A DNA stretch of 64,000 nt from Saprospira grandis str. Lewin (GCF_000250635.1 NC_016940.1:2342001-2406000), one strand, 5' to 3'. Numbered from the stretch's first letter, positions 53,911 through 63,461 are shown. A program made the numbers and translations. The notes: generated from the letters alone by a model not told the origin.

Positions 53911-56223
53911 TTAGTTTACAATAAGAAATTTAGTGTTGAGGCGTTCGGTGCCATCACTATTGACCGTAAAGACCAAATAAACGCCAGGGCTAGCCTTTTG
54001 CCCCTGATAATCGTAGCCGTTCCAAACTGCCTGACCACCATAGGCTTTTTGCTCAAAGACCAAGCGGCCCCTTGCATCGGTAATCTTGACATTGACATCC
54101 TCGACCAAGCCACTAATCGCAATCTGTCCCTCATAATTTGGGCGAACGGGATTGGGAAAAACCCGCACTGCCGATTTATTGGCAAAGTTGCTGCCTTGAG
54201 TTGCCTCGGCTCTAAAGCCTTGTAGGCCGCTTTCTGTGGCCATATATACTTGTCCAGACTCGGGGTCTACGGCAATAGCGCCCACCCGATTATTAAAGAG
54301 CGGACTATTTTCCTCGGTAAAATAATAAATTTGGCTATAGTCTTCTCCATCTAATAAGAAGACGCCATTATCACTAGCGATCCATTTGCGGTTGGCCCCA
54401 TCTACGGCAATGCTGCGAATGTTTTCATTCTCGAGCAAACGGCCATTGAAGTCATCGGGATTGATGATGGGCCGAAGACCAGAACAATTATCATCAAAAA
54501 CAGAGCAGCTAAAAATGGTCACGCCATTATCTGTGCCCACCCAAATGCTTCCGCTGCGGTCACTGACTACACAATTGACCTTACTAGAGGCCAGCTCACT
54601 ATTGCTGGGGGTCAGGACTTTATAGCGCTCGTCTCCATCTACTTCTAGCTCTCCGCTATCAAAAACGAGTAAGTTGTTTCCTCTCAGCTGAACAATCCAT
54701 TTGTAGCCGTAGCGATCTATGGCAATCGGTCCAATTTCAGAAGTGTAGGGGTTGGCAAAACTCTTCCAATCGCCCTCTTCAGTTTTTACCACAATGGGCT
54801 GCACGGCCTTATGGTTACTCATCCATAAGTTGTTATCGTCATCAAAGGCGAGGCCCGTGATGCGGGTTCGGTTGGCATCGCCTTGGGCTTCTTGTAGGGC
54901 CGTGTTGGGGCTGTCTTTATCCCAAACATAGATGCTATCTTCTTTGGTGATCTGGACCAATCCAGCCAAAAAGGAGCCCATATAAACGCTGCGGTCTTTG
55001 GGGCTAATGGCCAAGCAAGAGAGGTTGTCAATGCCATTGAGTTCGGCACGGTTGGCCGGGCGGTAGCTCTGCCAATCAAAGTCTTCATAGCGGTAGGCTC
55101 CAAAACCATCAAAGAAAACGCTAACGTAATCAATCAGTCCGCCTGTGGCCCAAAGTACGCCATATTCATCTACGCCCAAACTCGAAACATTGGCATTGTA
55201 GGGCCCTTCTGGAAGGTAGGGACTTAGACTGCCGTCGGCATTGTTGCGGTAGAGCCCCTTACCCCCCGCCATCCAAATGGCCGAGCTGCGGTCCGAAAGG
55301 GCATCAAAAATATTTCCCGAAATATCGCCATCAAAGAAGTAGCCTTCTAAACGCTCATCCTCAAAAAGGACCTCTACATAGTTGGTCCCTGTGGCCATGG
55401 TCAAACGAGTACCAAAGGCATTAACTTGCATGCGCAGCTTAGAGCGGCCCGTATACATATAGTTCTCGCCATTATGAGGCAGATGGCTAAAGTTTTGGCC
55501 ATCATAGCGCATGAGGGTGTCATTGATATCGGCATACAAACGGCCGTTCATTTTCCCCAAGGCAAAGCTCTCATAAAAGTCTAGGGCCAAACCATCGGCA
55601 GTGCCTAGCTTGCTCCAATTATTAAAGTCTTGCAAATTGACACCTTCCACGGGCACTTTGTATAAGCCCATAGCCGTGGCCATAAATAGCTCTTGGCCCA
55701 GGCGCTCACTAGCATAAACCTGCATGCTCGTAAAGGTGGTCTGCGCAAATTCTCCGCTTTCTTGCTCATAGCAAACCAAACCAAATTCTGTAGATAAATA
55801 GACCTGATTGCTATCGCAAAATATATGGCGAATGCTGCGCCCACTAGTAATATTGGCATTTTGCTTAATGGCGGGCCGGTTCATAATGCGGCCATCACTA
55901 CCCAAAATATCGAGGTTGCCATTTTCATAACCAATAAAAATGCGCTGGTAGTCTGCACTATAGGCTAAGGTGCTAATCCCCACATCAGAAAGCCCCGTAA
56001 TTTTATTGTAAAGCACAAATTCTCCACTAGCCTTAAATACGGAAAAAAGCCCGTAGTCCGTGGCCGCATAAATATGGTCTGGGGTTTCTATCAGGGCTTT
56101 GGTTTGCCCATAGGGCAGAAAAGATTCCCATTGCCCAATCCCCACTTTTGGGGCCAAAGATTGCGCCTGCAGAAATGAAAAACTTAGCATTAGCCCAAGA
56201 AAAAAGAGGAAGGTCGTTCGCAT
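53911..56223 (-). CDS. porZ: T9SS component PorZ (two beta-propellers plus sorting domain)
   Basis: PorZ is a surface protein of the type IX secretion system; in Porphyromonas it works with the PorU sortase in attaching A-LPS to cargo. The 770 residues match the family (about 776). Signal peptide 1-20; N-terminal GQWESFLPYGQTKALIETPDHIYAATDYGLFSV begins the first propeller; repeated WVGTDNGV-type blades follow (SGSIWVGTDNGVTIF, NRKWIASDNGVFLL, SGQVYMATESGLQGF). The last 80 residues are a C-terminal sorting domain (VRVFPNPVRPNYEGQ, GRLVFEQ, GVYLVF). Followed by the lipoprotein gene after 8 bp. Confidence 0.85.
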   Translation of the reverse strand: MRTTFLFFLGLMLSFSFLQAQSLAPKVGIGQWESFLPYGQTKALIETPDHIYAATDYGLFSVFKASGEFVLYNKITGLSDVGISTLAYSADYQRIFIGYENGNLDILGSDGRIMNRPAIKQNANITSGRSIRHIFCDSNQVYLSTEFGLVCYEQESGEFAQTTFTSMQVYASERLGQELFMATAMGLYKVPVEGVNLQDFNNWSKLGTADGLALDFYESFALGKMNGRLYADINDTLMRYDGQNFSHLPHNGENYMYTGRSKLRMQVNAFGTRLTMATGTNYVEVLFEDERLEGYFFDGDISGNIFDALSDRSSAIWMAGGKGLYRNNADGSLSPYLPEGPYNANVSSLGVDEYGVLWATGGLIDYVSVFFDGFGAYRYEDFDWQSYRPANRAELNGIDNLSCLAISPKDRSVYMGSFLAGLVQITKEDSIYVWDKDSPNTALQEAQGDANRTRITGLAFDDDNNLWMSNHKAVQPIVVKTEEGDWKSFANPYTSEIGPIAIDRYGYKWIVQLRGNNLLVFDSGELEVDGDERYKVLTPSNSELASSKVNCVVSDRSGSIWVGTDNGVTIFSCSVFDDNCSGLRPIINPDDFNGRLLENENIRSIAVDGANRKWIASDNGVFLLDGEDYSQIYYFTEENSPLFNNRVGAIAVDPESGQVYMATESGLQGFRAEATQGSNFANKSAVRVFPNPVRPNYEGQIAISGLVEDVNVKITDARGRLVFEQKAYGGQAVWNGYDYQGQKASPGVYLVFTVNSDGTERLNTKFLIVN

Positions 56224-56251
56224 AATTTTAAGTTTACAGCTAGCAAGTTCA

Positions 56252-56290
56252 AAAAAAAATAGGACAATGCCCCTTACAGCATTGCCCTAT
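56252..56290 (-). terminator. Minus-strand terminator upstream of porZ
   Basis: On the minus strand ATAGGGCAATGC pairs with GCATTGTCCTAT (one mismatch), followed by nine T. It lies between repeat copy 19 and porZ, although the upstream gene already has its own terminator at 56574-56607. Confidence 0.75.
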
Positions 56291-56411
56291 TCTAAAAATA
56301 TCTAGTTCATTCTTGTTGTTTTGCAGTTGCTCCTTACTTCAACTACACTTTTACAAACGCTGGCTTTTTCAAAAGGGTGGGGTTCCTTTTCTTTTTTTTC
56401 TTCTTTTTTTT

Positions 56412-56563
56412 GGGGCTGCCCCGGCCAATGGCCGGGTCGGGCTGTATCGCAGCTCGCTGTTCGCTCGGCCCTGCGGCAGCAAAGCTGCCTGGGTCTGGCC
56501 TTCGGCCACTGCTGCCCATCCCTCAGCCGAGGCGCTGCGCGCCTTGGCGGCGGCTTCGCCGCC
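56412..56563 (-). repeat. GC-rich intergenic element copy 19 (GGCTG/CAGCC class)
   Basis: Preceded by a long T-tract; starts GGGGCTGCCCCGGCC with the hairpin CCCCGGCCAATGGCCGGG; box GGCTGAGGGATGG (leftward), then a GGCGGCGGCTTCGCCGCC hairpin. It is flanked on both sides by minus-strand terminators. Confidence 0.85.
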
Positions 56564-56573
56564 TATCTGGACC

Positions 56574-56607
56574 AAAAAAGCGCCCCAAACTGCTGTTTGG
56601 GGCGCTT
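56574..56607 (-). terminator. Terminator of the PorE-like gene
   Basis: AAGCGCCCCAAAC (56578-56590) pairs perfectly with GTTTGGGGCGCTT (56595-56607); six T follow on the minus strand. Confidence 0.9.
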
Positions 56608-56618
56608 AGGGCCTTTTT

Positions 56619-58646
56619 CTATTTTGCAATCAAGGGCAAAATGGCCGGAATGCTTTGGTCTTCATAGGCTTGCATGGTCGCCACCGGAAGGTTTCCACCA
56701 TAAAAGCCTGCTGCCTCTGCTCGAATAATATATTTTTGGTCGGGCCGCAAGGGTAAACTAATTTTACCATTGGCATCGCTTGTAAAGCGCTCTTCACGAC
56801 CATCTAGTAGGTTGGTCAAGACAACGGTAGCTTGCCCAATCCCGCTTTGGTTGCTTTTCTGCACCACCTGAAGGTCTACGCTCAGCTTTACCTTAACGTC
56901 CTCTTTGGTCTCCAACATGGGCGGATCCCCTTCGGTATTTTCATAGTTGTAAGGATCCTCATTACTTGTTGTATTTTCCTCATTAGGATCAGTACTGGGC
57001 TCATCTGGAAGGGCCCAGGGGTTGTAGTCGGGATCATCTGGATCTACAGGATCTTTGGGCGCATTGGGGTCGCTCCAGTCCCCATCAATTTGGCCATTAT
57101 CAACCACCGCTTCGGGATCAAAGTTATCGGAGCTATTGGGGTTGGGCGTAGGCTGGCCTCCTGTTCCTTCATTTCCGTCTAGCTCTCCACCATCTTCTAG
57201 CATGGCTAGGTCCATAGAATCCACCTTTTCTTTAGCGGTGGGCTCTTCTACGACGAAACCAGCATTGATGAGGCTGTCGATGAGTTTTTCGTCGTCGATG
57301 CCAGAATCGGCGAGGCTGTCGGTAAAATTTAGCTTTCCTCTAGGGGCAATGCCAGGCGGTAGCTCCTGAGGTTCTTCTCCGGTCAAAATAAATTGATAGA
57401 GGTCATCGCTTCCATTTCTAGAAGAAGAGAAAAAGCCCTTAGTTTGGTCATCATCTAAGAGGAAGTAAGTATCATCAAAGGCAGAGTTGAGTGGTTGGCC
57501 CAAGTTCTCGGCCTCGGTCCAGTCAATTCCGTTACCGGTAGGTCTAGAGCGGAACAAATCGTAGCCACCATAGCCCGCTTTGCCTTTAGAGGCATAGTAG
57601 AGCGTACCATTGGGGTGGGCAAAGGGAAAGGCCTCATTGCCTCGGCTATTCACGCCCTCGCCCAAGTTTTGGGGTTTAGACCATTTATCGCCCATTTTGC
57701 GGCTCATCCAAATATCCGTTCCGCCAAGTCCACCAGGCATATCAGAGACAAAGAAGAGGACTCGGCCATCGGCCGAGAGGCTAGGGTGCATAAATTGGTA
57801 GCCTTGGGTAACAAACTCTAGGACCAAGGGTTTACTCCAATCGCCATCGACCAATTCGCTGGCAAAAATTTGTAGGGTATAGGCTTCGGCATCGGGGGTT
57901 TCTTTTACCGAGCGGTTATAAAAGCAGAGCTTTCCGTCTCGGCTAAAGCTAGCTGGACCATCATGTCGGCGACTACCATTGAGTTTGCGGGCAAAAGGAG
58001 CTGGCGCCGCCAATTGTCCATCAGCGCTTAGTTCTGCAAAGTAAAGATTGAGGAAAGAGCGTTCTTGCTCTCCCCAATTGGCGCTAATATCAGCGGCTTG
58101 GATGCGGTCTGAGCTAAAGACGAGGCCGGTACCATAAAAGGCGGGACCAAATTCGTCGTTCAGGCTATCATTGACTGCCGCTTGATAGTTTATTTGCACA
58201 TCGGGATAAACGGGAATAATAGACTCAATGGCATCTAGGCGTTTGAGTAATTCTGCTGGGGCGGGATCTTCGGGCCGTTGGTCGGCATACTGCAAAAACT
58301 GCGAGCGGGCCTCATCAAATTTGCCCAAAGAGAGTAAAGATTGCCCATAGGCCAATAGAATATCGGGCCGTTCATCGGCATTTGGAAGTAGGTCCTCAAA
58401 AAGAGGAACGGCCTTGTCTACATGGCCTGTTTCATTATAGCTTTTGGCCAAATTGATGCGGGCATCTACGCCCATCACCCCTTGGCCCGAAGTGGTGCCC
58501 ATCAGAAGCTCATATATTTCTTGAGCTTCTACATAACTCTCTTCATCAAAGAGGTTATTGGCTTTTCTAAGTTTGTTAATGCGCTCTTGCCCAAAGCTGG
58601 CCCCACTAAAGGCAAAGAGCAGAAAGAGAAGTAAGTAAGTCCTCAT
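56619..58646 (-). CDS. PorE-like envelope protein without an OmpA domain
   Basis: Exported protein of 675 residues, signal peptide 1-19. Order of parts: TPR-like helices (about 25-130; DEESYVEAQEIYELL, GKFDEARSQFLQYA); a PD40/TolB-like propeller (about 160-425; FSSDRIQ, SADGRVLFFVSDMPGGLGGTDIWMS, SSRNGSDDLYQF); an acidic, Pro/Asn/Asp-rich linker (about 430-585); and a carboxypeptidase-regulatory-like domain (about 590-675; TSDANGKISLPLRPDQKYIIRAEAAGF). PorE of the T9SS has this order plus a C-terminal OmpA domain, which is missing here. It is adjacent to porZ. An envelope scaffold role is inferred. Confidence 0.8.
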   Translation of the reverse strand: MRTYLLLFLLFAFSGASFGQERINKLRKANNLFDEESYVEAQEIYELLMGTTSGQGVMGVDARINLAKSYNETGHVDKAVPLFEDLLPNADERPDILLAYGQSLLSLGKFDEARSQFLQYADQRPEDPAPAELLKRLDAIESIIPVYPDVQINYQAAVNDSLNDEFGPAFYGTGLVFSSDRIQAADISANWGEQERSFLNLYFAELSADGQLAAPAPFARKLNGSRRHDGPASFSRDGKLCFYNRSVKETPDAEAYTLQIFASELVDGDWSKPLVLEFVTQGYQFMHPSLSADGRVLFFVSDMPGGLGGTDIWMSRKMGDKWSKPQNLGEGVNSRGNEAFPFAHPNGTLYYASKGKAGYGGYDLFRSRPTGNGIDWTEAENLGQPLNSAFDDTYFLLDDDQTKGFFSSSRNGSDDLYQFILTGEEPQELPPGIAPRGKLNFTDSLADSGIDDEKLIDSLINAGFVVEEPTAKEKVDSMDLAMLEDGGELDGNEGTGGQPTPNPNSSDNFDPEAVVDNGQIDGDWSDPNAPKDPVDPDDPDYNPWALPDEPSTDPNEENTTSNEDPYNYENTEGDPPMLETKEDVKVKLSVDLQVVQKSNQSGIGQATVVLTNLLDGREERFTSDANGKISLPLRPDQKYIIRAEAAGFYGGNLPVATMQAYEDQSIPAILPLIAK

Positions 58647-58756
58647 AAATTGCTCATTTTTATTAGTCGCTGCTAAGTTAAGTATTATTAAAGAAGTTCT
58701 TGTTTAGAACTTGTTTTAATCTGATCTTCTGGGGGAGCTAGGGGCGGGCTGTGATT

Positions 58757-58879
58757 GGCCTAGCGCTGTGGAGGGGTGGCCGCAGGCCAGACCCAAGCCG
58801 CCGCAGGCGGCTGCAGGGCCGAGCAGACCTGCGAGCCCCGCAACATAGCGCCGCAAGGCGAAGCCGCAGCGGAGGCCCC
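58757..58879 (+). repeat. GC-rich intergenic element copy 20 abutting a stop codon (GGCCT/AGGCC class)
   Basis: Box GGCCTAGCGCTGTG, core GCCGAGCAGACCTGCGAG, end GGAGGCCCC. Its last C pairs with the G of the TAG stop of the 1179-residue gene, so the element starts exactly at that stop codon. Confidence 0.85.
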
Positions 58880-61800
58880 TAAAAATCCTTGCCCAAAGAT
58901 AAGTAGATTTTGGCTTGTTGGACCTCGCCAGTTTCTACGCCCCAGCCACAATCTACTTTGACAAAATAGCCCAAAACGACCGAACGCAGGCCAAAACCAA
59001 AGCCCTGCACAATGGGGCGGCGGTAATAATTGACCCGCAGGCGGATGGGCGAGACCACATTTACCCCAGAGGCGGGGTCGATGGTGGTGCTATTGAGGGG
59101 GTTGTCTTTGGAGAAAGGCGAGCTGCCCTGCCAGGCGGTCCCTACATCATAGAAGCCCGTGAGCTGTAGGTTGCGCAACATGCTAGAATTGCTGTTCGAG
59201 TTGCCCAAATATTCTGCAAGCGGGATGCGCAATTCGGCATTGATGAGGGCAAAAGAGCTTCCATTTCTGATATTGGCATCGAAGCCGCGCATATTGGCGG
59301 CCACCGTTTGGTAGGCATAATCTTGTCCATCGGGCAGGGGAATGGTTTCGGTTTGGCTGCTAAAGAGCCAGTTTTCCATACCGCCCAAATTGTACAAAAT
59401 CTTTTGTTGGCCAAAAGAGCTAGCGCCCACAAAGCGGAAGGCCAAAATGCTTTTATCGTCCAATGAAATATATTGGCGGGCATCTAGGCCCAGGGCAAAG
59501 GTGGGCGTATTGGCTACTTGCCCTAGGCGGTCGCCAGTGCTAAAGGGAACCCCCTGAAAATAATCGCCATAAATGCGCATTCTAGAGCCTTTGCGGGCAT
59601 TGAGGCCCAAAATAACACTATTGTCATAGACATATTCTAGGCGAATACCTAGGCGATTTTCATCATAAATAGGAACGCTCAGGCTGCCCAAATCCTCGGG
59701 GCGGATAGCCACTCTATCGGCCTGAAAACTCAGGGTAGAGCGGATAGAGCGGAAGCGGCCGAGGGGGTAGCTAAATTCGGCCATAGCCAAATGCTTGAGG
59801 GTGCGGCCCTCTACCTGTTCCTGAATGGTCCCCGTGCTATCCTCCAAAACATAGTCTTCGCTAAAGCCTCTGCGGTAGAGGCTGTATTTTTGGTCCAGAC
59901 GATACTTGCGGTTTTCAAAGTTGAGAAAATACTCCATGCCATCAAAGGTAATCGGGATGCGCATGCCGAGTTCTAGGCGGTAGTTTTCTAGGGCATCGGT
60001 AAAGTTAATTTGGCCCGATAGGCCAAGAGGCGGCAGGCGGAAGGGGCCTCCCAAATAGAGGTCTAGCCCATTGTAGAGTACGCTATTGTCTAGGTTAAAC
60101 GCTACGCCCTCAAAGAAGAAGTTATTTTCCTGCTTTTCGCCTTTTTGGGGATCAAAAACAAGCAATTTGTGTTGAGGCGCCTTAATGGTTTTTTCCTCTG
60201 GCGTTTCCTTTTCTACAATTTGGCCATTTTGTCCTTCTACCAGCTCAATGGCTTTGGGTGGCGTACTATCCTTTTTGTTGAGTTTTGGCGTTTCTACTTC
60301 CTCAAATTCGGTCTGAAACAAGTAGTTATCAATATCTACTTTGGCCGTATCGCTTTGGTTGGGCGGCAGGCTATCGGCCTTGATTTCTTTTTCTACAGCC
60401 TTGAGCTCTTCCTCCAAACTCTTATCGGTTTGAGGTACTTCTTTTTCGGGCTTTTTGCTTGTCGTTTTCTCTTTTTTCTTCTTGGCTGCTTGCTTTAGGA
60501 GGCCATGTTGCCGCTCTAGAATAAGGCGGTAGCGACTAGGCGCCATTTGCATTTCTCTATCGCTGCGCAAATCTCTCAAAAAGAGCTTGTAGTCGCCGCC
60601 GCGGAAAAGCAGGTCGGCTACTTTTTTACCATTGGGCGTAATGCTTTGGGCCAAAATATTGCGGCTATAATTGGTATTGGCCATCAGTTTTGTTTGCCAG
60701 CCATAAAGGGGCTGCTGTCCAAAACTATCCATCTGGCTGCTATCGGCTGCGCTAAAGCTGCTATCTAAGGGCAAGACAATAGGGGCCTCTCCCGATTTGG
60801 GGTAGCCCAGTAGTTGCTGGCCCAATAATACACTATCTATTTGGCCAATATAGCGGTTGTAAATTCCCGATTGATCGCTGAGGAAGCTAAATTGCCCATC
60901 GCCCAAGGCCTGAGGGTTTTTCTCATTGACCAAAAAGCTGTTGGTCAGGCGAATGGGCGCTCCTTTTTCCTCCAATGGCAAGAAAAAGAGATCAAACTGA
61001 AGCAAGGGCAGTTGCTGGTCCAAGGGGAGCTTCATCTTGGCCTCTGGGCGGTTAGAGCTAAATAAAACCCCCTTTTTGCCTTGAAAACTCATCAGGGTCG
61101 GACTCAAATCATCCCAGGCATCCTGGCTCAGGTTTTTGGCCTGCCCATTACTATACAAAAACAAATCACTTTGTCCCTCGGCCTGAGCCGATAGCAAAAA
61201 CTGACTGCCCTGATAATGACTAATATGGCCCACCCGCTCAATGTCTTTTATTTCTTGGGCCTTGCCTAGCTTGCCCGTGGTGGTATTCAAAAATTGCAAA
61301 TAGACCTTCTCGGCCCGCTCAAATACAATGGCGAGCTCTTGATCATTGCGCCAAGCCAAAAGCGGATAATGCTGGTCGCTGCGGTTGCTGTAGTCCTTGG
61401 CCCCTTGTCGCCAAACTACTTTGGCTTTCTGGCTTTCGGTCTGCTGCAAAACAACTTGCTGTTTGCCCAATTTCTGCTTTACATAGGCCAGCTGCTTGGC
61501 ATTGGGGGCCAAAACCAACTGACTAATGGCCTTTTTGCCCACCTTTACTTTGAGCTCTCCCGCATTCGGAAATAACTTACCCGAATTGTCACTCTCATAG
61601 CGCTGCATGAAGTATTTGTACCAACTGCTGCCCGCTACCGTATAAAAACTACTGCCAAAGGCATAGCGAAAACCCGCCTCAATACTATGATTGATGCGGC
61701 TGAGATACAATAAGTTCGATACGGTGGCCTTGCCATGATTGCGGGCGATATAATGAAATAAGGATTGGCCCGCCAACTGCGGATGCTCCTCGGCCAATTC

Positions 61801-62418
61801 TAAAAAGTTGGCATAACGCCCCGATAAAAGGGCCTCCCGAAGCTGATCGTCTTTTTCTGTGCTCCATTCTTCTACTGCATGGGCAATTAGGCCCTCCGTA
61901 AACCAATCGGGCAGTTCTAAAAGAACCGAATTCTGCACGATTTCTTGCAAATTAGACCCAAATAGCATGCGGTTGAGTACCGCCCGAGCAATGCCCTCCC
62001 GCAGGTTTTTGTGCAGATTTTGGTGGTTGCCATCAAAATGAACCAATAGCTTTTTGTCTAAATAGACCTGCTGCCCCGAATTGAGCAAGGCCGGAGCCGA
62101 TAAACCCACATTAGATTGCATCAAATCACTGTAGTCATCATAAACAATGACCTCAATAGGCTGCCGAATCTGATACTCAAATAAACTCTTGAGCTGCCGA
62201 TAATCTTGCTCGGCCATGGGCAAAAGCGTCTTCATTAAGCCCTCTTGCTGGCTATGATAATAGAAGGTGAAATTTAAGGTCTCATAACGCTTCCATTGGT
62301 ACTGCTCCCGCTGCAAACGGTTTTGCCCAAAGTCAGAACTGACCAATTGAGCCGCCACAAACTGAGGGGCCGCCCATAGAAAAATAAAGAAAAGGTAGAG
62401 GTAGGGATGTTGTCGCAT
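58879..62418 (-). CDS. Large envelope protein: peptidase-MA-like domain, propeller, outer-membrane barrel
   Basis: Exported protein of 1179 residues, signal peptide 1-23. Residues about 35-280 resemble peptidase-MA-like domains (YETLNFTFYYHSQQEG, LPDWFTEGLIAHAVEEW), but the zinc HExxH is replaced by REGIARA, so protease activity is unlikely. A TolB-like propeller follows (about 290-640). A Lys/Glu-rich linker (about 650-770; KKKKEKTTSKKPEKE) leads to a C-terminal part (about 790-1179) rich in barrel strands resembling BamA/D15 (ISLDDKSILAFRFVGASSFGQ, FALINAELRIPLAEYLG) and ending in a Phe. Function unknown; related architectures occur in Bacteroidota. Confidence 0.8.
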   Translation of the reverse strand: MRQHPYLYLFFIFLWAAPQFVAAQLVSSDFGQNRLQREQYQWKRYETLNFTFYYHSQQEGLMKTLLPMAEQDYRQLKSLFEYQIRQPIEVIVYDDYSDLMQSNVGLSAPALLNSGQQVYLDKKLLVHFDGNHQNLHKNLREGIARAVLNRMLFGSNLQEIVQNSVLLELPDWFTEGLIAHAVEEWSTEKDDQLREALLSGRYANFLELAEEHPQLAGQSLFHYIARNHGKATVSNLLYLSRINHSIEAGFRYAFGSSFYTVAGSSWYKYFMQRYESDNSGKLFPNAGELKVKVGKKAISQLVLAPNAKQLAYVKQKLGKQQVVLQQTESQKAKVVWRQGAKDYSNRSDQHYPLLAWRNDQELAIVFERAEKVYLQFLNTTTGKLGKAQEIKDIERVGHISHYQGSQFLLSAQAEGQSDLFLYSNGQAKNLSQDAWDDLSPTLMSFQGKKGVLFSSNRPEAKMKLPLDQQLPLLQFDLFFLPLEEKGAPIRLTNSFLVNEKNPQALGDGQFSFLSDQSGIYNRYIGQIDSVLLGQQLLGYPKSGEAPIVLPLDSSFSAADSSQMDSFGQQPLYGWQTKLMANTNYSRNILAQSITPNGKKVADLLFRGGDYKLFLRDLRSDREMQMAPSRYRLILERQHGLLKQAAKKKKEKTTSKKPEKEVPQTDKSLEEELKAVEKEIKADSLPPNQSDTAKVDIDNYLFQTEFEEVETPKLNKKDSTPPKAIELVEGQNGQIVEKETPEEKTIKAPQHKLLVFDPQKGEKQENNFFFEGVAFNLDNSVLYNGLDLYLGGPFRLPPLGLSGQINFTDALENYRLELGMRIPITFDGMEYFLNFENRKYRLDQKYSLYRRGFSEDYVLEDSTGTIQEQVEGRTLKHLAMAEFSYPLGRFRSIRSTLSFQADRVAIRPEDLGSLSVPIYDENRLGIRLEYVYDNSVILGLNARKGSRMRIYGDYFQGVPFSTGDRLGQVANTPTFALGLDARQYISLDDKSILAFRFVGASSFGQQKILYNLGGMENWLFSSQTETIPLPDGQDYAYQTVAANMRGFDANIRNGSSFALINAELRIPLAEYLGNSNSNSSMLRNLQLTGFYDVGTAWQGSSPFSKDNPLNSTTIDPASGVNVVSPIRLRVNYYRRPIVQGFGFGLRSVVLGYFVKVDCGWGVETGEVQQAKIYLSLGKDF

Positions 62419-62470
62419 AAGTTGGTGCTGCTATGGTATTTCTAAATGAGGCCAATGCCATTGTTTTTTT

Positions 62471-62588
62471 GGGGCCTGCCGCCTTCGGCGGCCCTGCCCT
62501 TGCGCCGCTCGCAGGTCTGCTCGGCCCTGCAGCGCTTTCAGCGCTTTGGTCTGCCGCCTGCGGCGGCACGGCTACAGGCCAGTAGGCC
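62471..62588 (-). repeat. GC-rich intergenic element copy 21 (GGCCT/AGGCC class, diverged)
   Basis: Starts GGGGCCTGCCGCC; core GCTCGCAGGTCTGCTCGG; the box is diverged but still begins GGCCTACTGGCC (leftward), so the AGGCC/GGCCT closing pair is kept. A further GCGAGC-rich hairpin runs to about 62630. Confidence 0.8.
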
Positions 62589-62632
62589 AGTCGCTTCGCT
62601 CCTCTGCGGCTCGCTGCGCTCGCCTGTAGGAC

Positions 62633-62786
62633 CCAAAAGTAGGGCCCTAGGCCCATTGCCCACAATTTTAGGGCCTCAATAAAATCGGTTCTCTGCTTAA
62701 ATAAACGTATTTTTGCGGCAAAAGGTCGCTTTTGGCTGTTTTTGGGCCAAAAGCTAGCGTTTAAAACTATCTTAAAATAAGGAATT
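62633..62786. other. Leader region of the MBL-fold gene
   Basis: Non-coding. TATTTTTG at 62708-62715 is an exact TAnnTTTG -7 box; no TTG at the expected -33 distance. If used, the leader is about 65 nt. Nothing else seen. Confidence 0.45.
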
Positions 62787-63437
62787 ATGGCTGTGGTTCA
62801 AGCTTTCACTTTTAATATGTTTCAGGAAAATACATATATAGTATATGACCAAAGCAAGGCATGTATCATTGTAGACCCCGGCTGCTACACCGCCCAAGAA
62901 CAAAATCGCCTGAAGCTGTATATTGAGGAAAGGGGCCTTAAGCCCGAGGCCGTAGTGAATACGCATTGCCATTTGGACCATGTCTTTGGAAATGCCTTTG
63001 CCTGCAAAACTTGGGATATTCCCCTTTATGTACCCGAAGGCGAGGCCGCTATGCTCGAGGCTTTTCCTAGAGTGGCCCAACAATATGGGGTGCCCAATGT
63101 TACGCCTTCTCCAAAACCTAATAAACTCCTCAAAGGAGGCGAGACCTTTAGCTTTGGCCAAACGAGCTTTAAGCTGCTCTATTGCCCCGGCCACTCGCCC
63201 GCTAGCCTTTGCTTTTATTCGGAAAAGGACCATCTGCTCCTTGCGGGAGATGTGCTCTTTTTTGGTAGCATTGGCCGAACCGATTTGCCTGGCGGAAATT
63301 ATGAGATCCTTATGCAATCTATTCAGGAGGAGATTTTACCTTTGCCCGATGAAACCGTAGTCTATTCGGGACATGGACCCAAAACGACTGTGGGCCGAGA
63401 ACGCAAAATGAACCCTTTCATTAAAGAGATGCGTTAA
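62787..63437 (+). CDS. MBL-fold metallo-hydrolase (glyoxalase II-like)
   Basis: Cytoplasmic zinc hydrolase of 216 residues. The metal motif THCHLDH gives His60, His62, Asp64 and His65; further ligands are His in YCPGHSPASLCF, Asp in LLAGDVLFFGSIGRTDLPGG and His in YSGHGPKT. The length and pattern are those of the hydroxyacylglutathione-hydrolase-like branch without the C-terminal substrate domain, common in Bacteroidota as a thioester hydrolase of unknown specificity. ATG at 62787. Confidence 0.93.
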   Translation: MAVVQAFTFNMFQENTYIVYDQSKACIIVDPGCYTAQEQNRLKLYIEERGLKPEAVVNTHCHLDHVFGNAFACKTWDIPLYVPEGEAAMLEAFPRVAQQYGVPNVTPSPKPNKLLKGGETFSFGQTSFKLLYCPGHSPASLCFYSEKDHLLLAGDVLFFGSIGRTDLPGGNYEILMQSIQEEILPLPDETVVYSGHGPKTTVGRERKMNPFIKEMR

Positions 63438-63461
63438 GCCCCTTTTTGGTTGGTCCAAATA

